This document shows positions 25,434 to 27,257 of a stretch of DNA of 27,257 nucleotides, piece by piece. Each line of letters starts with the position of its first letter. Position 1 is the first letter of the stretch. The stretch is from CAZVWJ01 sp964631325. GTDB lineage: Bacteria > T1Sed10-126. The stretch lies in assembly GCA_964631325.1 (NCBI GenBank), contig CAZVWJ010000034.1, positions 1-27,257 of the forward strand. The letters are read 5' to 3'. Made by a program: the position numbers and the translations under genes. Below the pieces are notes generated by a model, which was not told the origin of the DNA, did not search any database, and saw only the letters and a list, made by a program, of their open reading frames with translations.

Positions 25434-26531
25434 GTGGAACTGGGAATAGTTGGTCTGCCGAATGTGGGCAAATCGACTCTGTTTAACGCGTTGACCGCCA
25501 ACGAGGCCTCGGCGGAGAACTATCCCTTCTGCACGGTGGATCCGAACGTCGGTGTGGTGTCCGTGCCGGAGCCGAGGCTCTGGAAAATAGAAAAGTGGGT
25601 CGACACTGAGGAAACAACGTCGGCGGCGATTCGTTTTCTTGACGTTGCCGGATTGGTCCGCGACGCCAGTGAAGGTGAGGGACTGGGCAACCAGTTTCTC
25701 GGCCAGATCCGGGACGTCGACGCCGTCTGTCACGTTCTGCGTTTGTTCGAGGATGATAACGTCAGCCACGTCGAGGGTTCTGTTGATCCTCTCCGTGATT
25801 TGCAAATTATTGAGACGGAGTTTGCCCTGGCCGACCTGGAAATTGTCGAGAAGAAAATTGATAAACTGGCCAGTAAAGCCCGGGCCGGGGAGAAGGATAG
25901 CAAAAAACAGCTTGAATTTTTCGAGCAGTTACAGGAGCAACTTTCCGCCGGTGAATTTCCTTCCCGGGACAGTTTTAGCGGCGAACAGCAGGCGCTACTG
26001 AAGGAACTTTCTTTACTCGCTCCCAAGCCGCTCCTTTACGTTTTAAACGTAGATGAGGCCATTTATGCACAGCGGGAAAGTCATTCCGGGTATCAACGAG
26101 TTGTTGAGTATATTGAAAATGAGACGCCGCATGAATACGTCCCCATCTGCGCGGAGCTGGAAGCGGAAATTGCCGGCATGGAAGCCGCCGAACAACAGCT
26201 TTTCCTGGAGGATCTCGGGCTGGAGAAAACCGGCCTTCAGCGACTGGTTAAGACTGCCTATAAACTGCTGGATCTGATCACTTTTTTCACCTACAACGAA
26301 AACGAACTGCGGGCCTGGTCGCTCAAACGGGGCAAGCAGGCACCCGAGGCCGCCGGGAAAATCCACTCCGATTTTGAGGAGGGGTTTATCAGCGCTGAAA
26401 CAATTAATTACGAGCAGTTCAAACAGTATAAGTCCTGGGAGGCCGCCCGCGAAGCCGGTGAAGTGCGCACTGAGGGGCAGGATTACGTGGTCAGCGACGG
26501 TGACATTCTGCTCTTTCAGTTTAATGTCTGA
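25434..26531 (+). CDS. ychF: Redox-regulated ATPase/GTPase YchF (Obg family)
   Basis: 365 residues, the standard YchF length. A universally conserved P-loop NTPase that binds ribosomes and is linked to stress responses. G1 is GLPNVGKST at residues 7-15, G3 is DVAGLVRDASEGEGLGNQFL, and the G4 position reads LNVDE rather than NKxD, the change that in this family gives preference for ATP over GTP. A coiled-coil segment follows G3 (EIVEKKIDKLASKARAGEKDSKKQ), and the C-terminal TGS domain ends in YVVSDGDILLFQFNV. GTG 25434 is chosen: GGAGG at 25419-25423 lies ten bases upstream and the protein begins MELGIVGLPNVG as in relatives, while an upstream in-frame start at 25392 would add 14 unsupported residues. 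GC-rich codon use resembles leuS and differs from the genes at 6570-14441. Confidence 0.96.
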   Translation: MELGIVGLPNVGKSTLFNALTANEASAENYPFCTVDPNVGVVSVPEPRLWKIEKWVDTEETTSAAIRFLDVAGLVRDASEGEGLGNQFLGQIRDVDAVCHVLRLFEDDNVSHVEGSVDPLRDLQIIETEFALADLEIVEKKIDKLASKARAGEKDSKKQLEFFEQLQEQLSAGEFPSRDSFSGEQQALLKELSLLAPKPLLYVLNVDEAIYAQRESHSGYQRVVEYIENETPHEYVPICAELEAEIAGMEAAEQQLFLEDLGLEKTGLQRLVKTAYKLLDLITFFTYNENELRAWSLKRGKQAPEAAGKIHSDFEEGFISAETINYEQFKQYKSWEAAREAGEVRTEGQDYVVSDGDILLFQFNV

Positions 26532-26540
26532 GAAGTTTGA

Positions 26541-26724
26541 GTTCCTGGTTAATGGTTCCTCGTTGATAGTTTAAAACCGTTAAACTTGTAAACCAACAGC
26601 CCAAAAATTAACGCGGATTTATGAAAACCGCTCAATTTAGGGAAAATTTAATCTGTGCTAATCCGTGAGCTAATTTATAGGTTGCCCGGTTTTAACCAGG
26701 AACTAGGAACCAAGAACCAGGAAC
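26541..26724. repeat. Inverted 20-base repeats flanking a spacer with short direct repeats
   Basis: Arm 26541-26560 and the reverse complement of 26705-26724 agree at 18 of 20 positions. The right side also carries overlapping direct repeats of CCAGGAACTA and GGAACC. Inside, ATCTGTGCTAATCCGTGAGCTAAT (26650-26674) is itself a degenerate short repeat, with a related TAACGCGGATT at about 26609. The spacer between ychF and the next gene holds no coding frame worth calling. Confidence 0.6.
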
Positions 26725-26761
26725 TACAAGTGACTGAATACCCCAAGGAGGCGTACTATCG

Positions 26762-27094
26762 ATGGAAATTGAAGAATACAGCGAGCAGGCCGTGGAAACG
26801 GCTGTCTATCCGGACAAAAACGAGGGTAATTTTATCTATCCTGCGCTGGGGCTGGCCGGGGAAGCCGGTGAAGTGGCGGAGAAGATTAAGAAAATCCTCC
26901 GCGACGAAGGCGGTGAACTAACTGCAGAAAAACGAGAGCAACTCGGCGATGAACTCGGTGACGTGCTCTGGTACTGGGCGGCGCTCTGCCGGGAACTGGA
27001 GCTTTCTCCGACCGCAGTTGCCAGCCAGAATATCGAAAAATTAGCCGATCGCCAGGCTCGTGACAAGATCCAGGGAAGCGGCGACAACCGCTAA
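26762..27094 (+). CDS. MazG-like nucleotide pyrophosphohydrolase
   Basis: 110 residues, a single-domain member of the all-alpha NTP pyrophosphatase superfamily, which hydrolyses (d)NTPs to monophosphates and pyrophosphate. The metal-binding pattern is complete: E34-A-G-E37 in LGLAGEAGEVAEKIKK and E64-L-G-D67 in GDELGDVLWYW. Length fits the small MazG-like proteins rather than the two-domain MazG, so the exact substrate is unknown. The ribosome site AAGGAGG lies about ten bases before ATG 26762. Codon use is GC-rich like ychF. It follows ychF on the same strand after a 230-base repeat-bearing spacer, so it probably has its own transcript. Confidence 0.9.
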   Translation: MEIEEYSEQAVETAVYPDKNEGNFIYPALGLAGEAGEVAEKIKKILRDEGGELTAEKREQLGDELGDVLWYWAALCRELELSPTAVASQNIEKLADRQARDKIQGSGDNR

Positions 27095-27108
27095 ACCCAT
27101 CACAAAAA

Positions 27109-27148
27109 ATACTCTAAAACTTTAAAAATTTTTAAAGTTTTAGAGTAT
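27109..27148. terminator. Perfect 40-bp palindrome, possible terminator
   Basis: Two 20-base arms (27109-27128 and 27129-27148, ACTCTAAAACTTTAAA and its complement) pair perfectly with no spacer, 14 bases after the MazG-like stop codon. On the minus strand it is followed by a run of six T, as for a terminator of a gene coming from the right. On the plus strand the T-rich right arm itself might serve. A role as a protein-binding site or mobile-element end is also possible. Confidence 0.5.
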
Positions 27149-27257
27149 CGCAAAACTTGCCCCCAGGGGGTCGTGTATTTTTCAGAACCTTCCAGCGAGA
27201 TTTTTTCGTAAAAACATATTTCTGTTTTGATATACCCTCCCCTTTCCCCAGAAAACG

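Noticed and set aside
25289..25501. 70-codon minus-strand frame over the ychF start
   Set aside because: It is the reverse of the conserved G1 motif region of ychF plus spacer, with no support of its own.

Overview
The window is a stretch of bacterial chromosome. Conserved housekeeping genes (prfB, leuS, ychF, a MazG-like pyrophosphohydrolase) sit at both ends and in the left third, and about 18 kb of accessory genes for exported and cell-envelope proteins lies between them. Strong Shine-Dalgarno sites, many GTG/TTG starts, the bacterial zinc-type LeuRS and the very acidic LeuRS and YchF proteins suggest an anaerobic, probably halophilic Firmicute-like organism such as a member of the Halanaerobiales. 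That placement is inference from style only; no rRNA or other marker is present.

Left part (1-6546): prfB with a programmed +1 frameshift; a polytopic membrane protein resembling DUF5693 whose membrane anchor seems to begin upstream of any standard start codon; two tandem lytic-transglycosylase-fold genes, one with catalytic residues and one that has lost them; then leuS.

Middle (6547-14441): only 23 bases after leuS comes a lipoprotein with a WD40-like propeller, a coiled coil and a C-terminal caspase-like protease (orthocaspase). It is followed 29 bases later by a large exported PQQ-type propeller protein. Facing it, with a single base between the stop codons, is an exported helical-repeat protein of unknown function. 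Together they look like an extracytoplasmic protease/scaffold group.

Right-middle (14442-24905): a hairpin-rich spacer leads into a tandemly amplified two-gene cassette: a membrane-anchored TPR-like protein followed, with overlapping start and stop, by a secreted Amidase_3-type cell wall hydrolase. The remains of three units are present. Unit 0 keeps only part of the amidase head. Unit 1 has a complete TPR gene and a 215-residue amidase head cut by a TAG codon. Unit 2 has a TPR gene and the full 2052-residue amidase with about 16 beta-sandwich repeats in its stalk. A short third TPR homologue follows. Near-identical DNA blocks alternate with diverged blocks (the insert inside the amidase fold and the C-terminus of the TPR partner). 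This pattern suggests gene conversion between a full locus and truncated donor-like cassettes, and it is the most interesting system in the window.

Right end (24906-27257): a 528-base spacer with no gene seen, ychF, a short spacer with inverted and direct repeats, the MazG-like gene, and a perfect 40-bp palindrome.
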